A stretch of DNA of 32,517 bases from Verrucomicrobiales bacterium (GTDB taxonomy: Bacteria; Verrucomicrobiota; Verrucomicrobiia; Limisphaerales; UBA9464), in NCBI GenBank assembly GCA_016793645.1, contig JAEUHD010000129.1:1-32517 (forward strand), in the 5' to 3' direction. Shown here piece by piece: positions 32,193 through 32,517 of this stretch. The notes below the pieces were generated by a model. The model was given only the letters and a program-made list of their open reading frames with translations, searched no databases and was not told where the DNA came from. A program made the translations under genes and the position numbers. Each line of letters opens with the position of its first letter. Positions within the stretch are counted from its first letter, which is position 1.

Positions 32193-32517
32193 GGTCAGCG
32201 CCTCCTTCCGTCGGCGGCTACGGGGCCTCCAAGTTGGTGGCTGCGGGCTGCCGCCCGCGGGTGGCTCCTCCTTCGCGCCCGCTGCGCGAAGGACCGGCGC
32301 GGCTGAAGTCACCCGCCCGTGAGTTGTCATCGTCGCGCAACTCGATCCCACCCTCCCACACGCGGCGTTACCCCCCAACCCATGGTCAGCGCCTCCTTCC
32401 GTCGGCGGCTACGGGGCCTCCAAGATGGTGGCTGCGGGCTGCCGCCCGCGGGTGACTCCTCCTTCGCGTCCGCTGCGCGAAGGACCGGCGGGTCCCAAGT
32501 CACCCGCCCGTGAGTTG
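32193..32517. repeat. Two tandem 191-bp units with hairpins (second cut by the window edge)
   Basis: GGTCAGCGCCTCCTTCCGTC starts units at 32193 and 32384. Each has GCGGGC-TGCC-GCCCGC and TCCTTCGCG-loop-CGCGAAGGA hairpins and the tail CACCCGCCCGTGAGTTG. No gene is supported in 32106-32517. The layout of hairpins matches the 27330 units. Confidence 0.8.

Overview
The window looks like chromosome from a high-GC, Gram-negative-type bacterium of the PVC group, most likely a verrucomicrobium. The evidence is a PEP-CTERM protein, two DUF1549/DUF1553 proteins with CxxCH haem-type motifs, a Tat-exported DUF1501 protein, a Ser/Thr kinase fused to WD40 repeats, a GloVer-repeat protein and families of intergenic palindromes. 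This is inferred from gene content only; there is no rRNA or tRNA gene in the window.

Layout. 1-2577: recC (minus strand, 3' part cut by the window edge), divergent from a GNAT acetyltransferase and a kinase-WD40 gene. 6182-9367: a small cluster with an unrecognised protein, a transglutaminase/cysteine-peptidase-like protein and a two-domain glycosyltransferase. 9395-11383: cutC and an intact fic gene. 11.6-17.3 kb: a visibly less GC-rich block of short minus-strand ORFs. 17644-17811: a fic 5' remnant. 17798-23849: ROK kinase, GloVer-repeat protein, redoxin, MBL/beta-CASP hydrolase, PEP-CTERM protein and a zinc-ribbon protein. 23874-32105: a large DUF1549/DUF1553 gene, a small secreted protein, and a three-gene operon (beta-propeller, DUF1549/DUF1553, DUF1501). 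The ends of this last part carry palindromic repeats.

The most interesting part is 11.6-17.3 kb. The short ORFs are separated by imperfect palindromic sites of 69-126 bp. Their ends match attC R boxes (GCCTAAC/GCCGAAC at one end, GTTGGAT/GTTGGCC/GTTCGGC at the other) and their arms pair with an unpaired extra base. Three sites are exactly 126 bp long. The start codon usually follows a few bases after the R' box. This is the architecture of an integron gene-cassette array with no integrase gene in view (a CALIN, or the far part of a chromosomal integron), read on the minus strand. The cargo includes two related small membrane proteins, two copies of a 53-codon ORF that runs through its own attC, a cREC-type receiver protein, a FISUMP-domain protein and several unknowns. 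The array sits between an intact fic gene and a truncated second copy of its promoter and first 38 codons.

Start codons were moved inward from the longest ORF wherever a signal peptide, an attC boundary or family N-termini argued for it; these choices are noted per entry.
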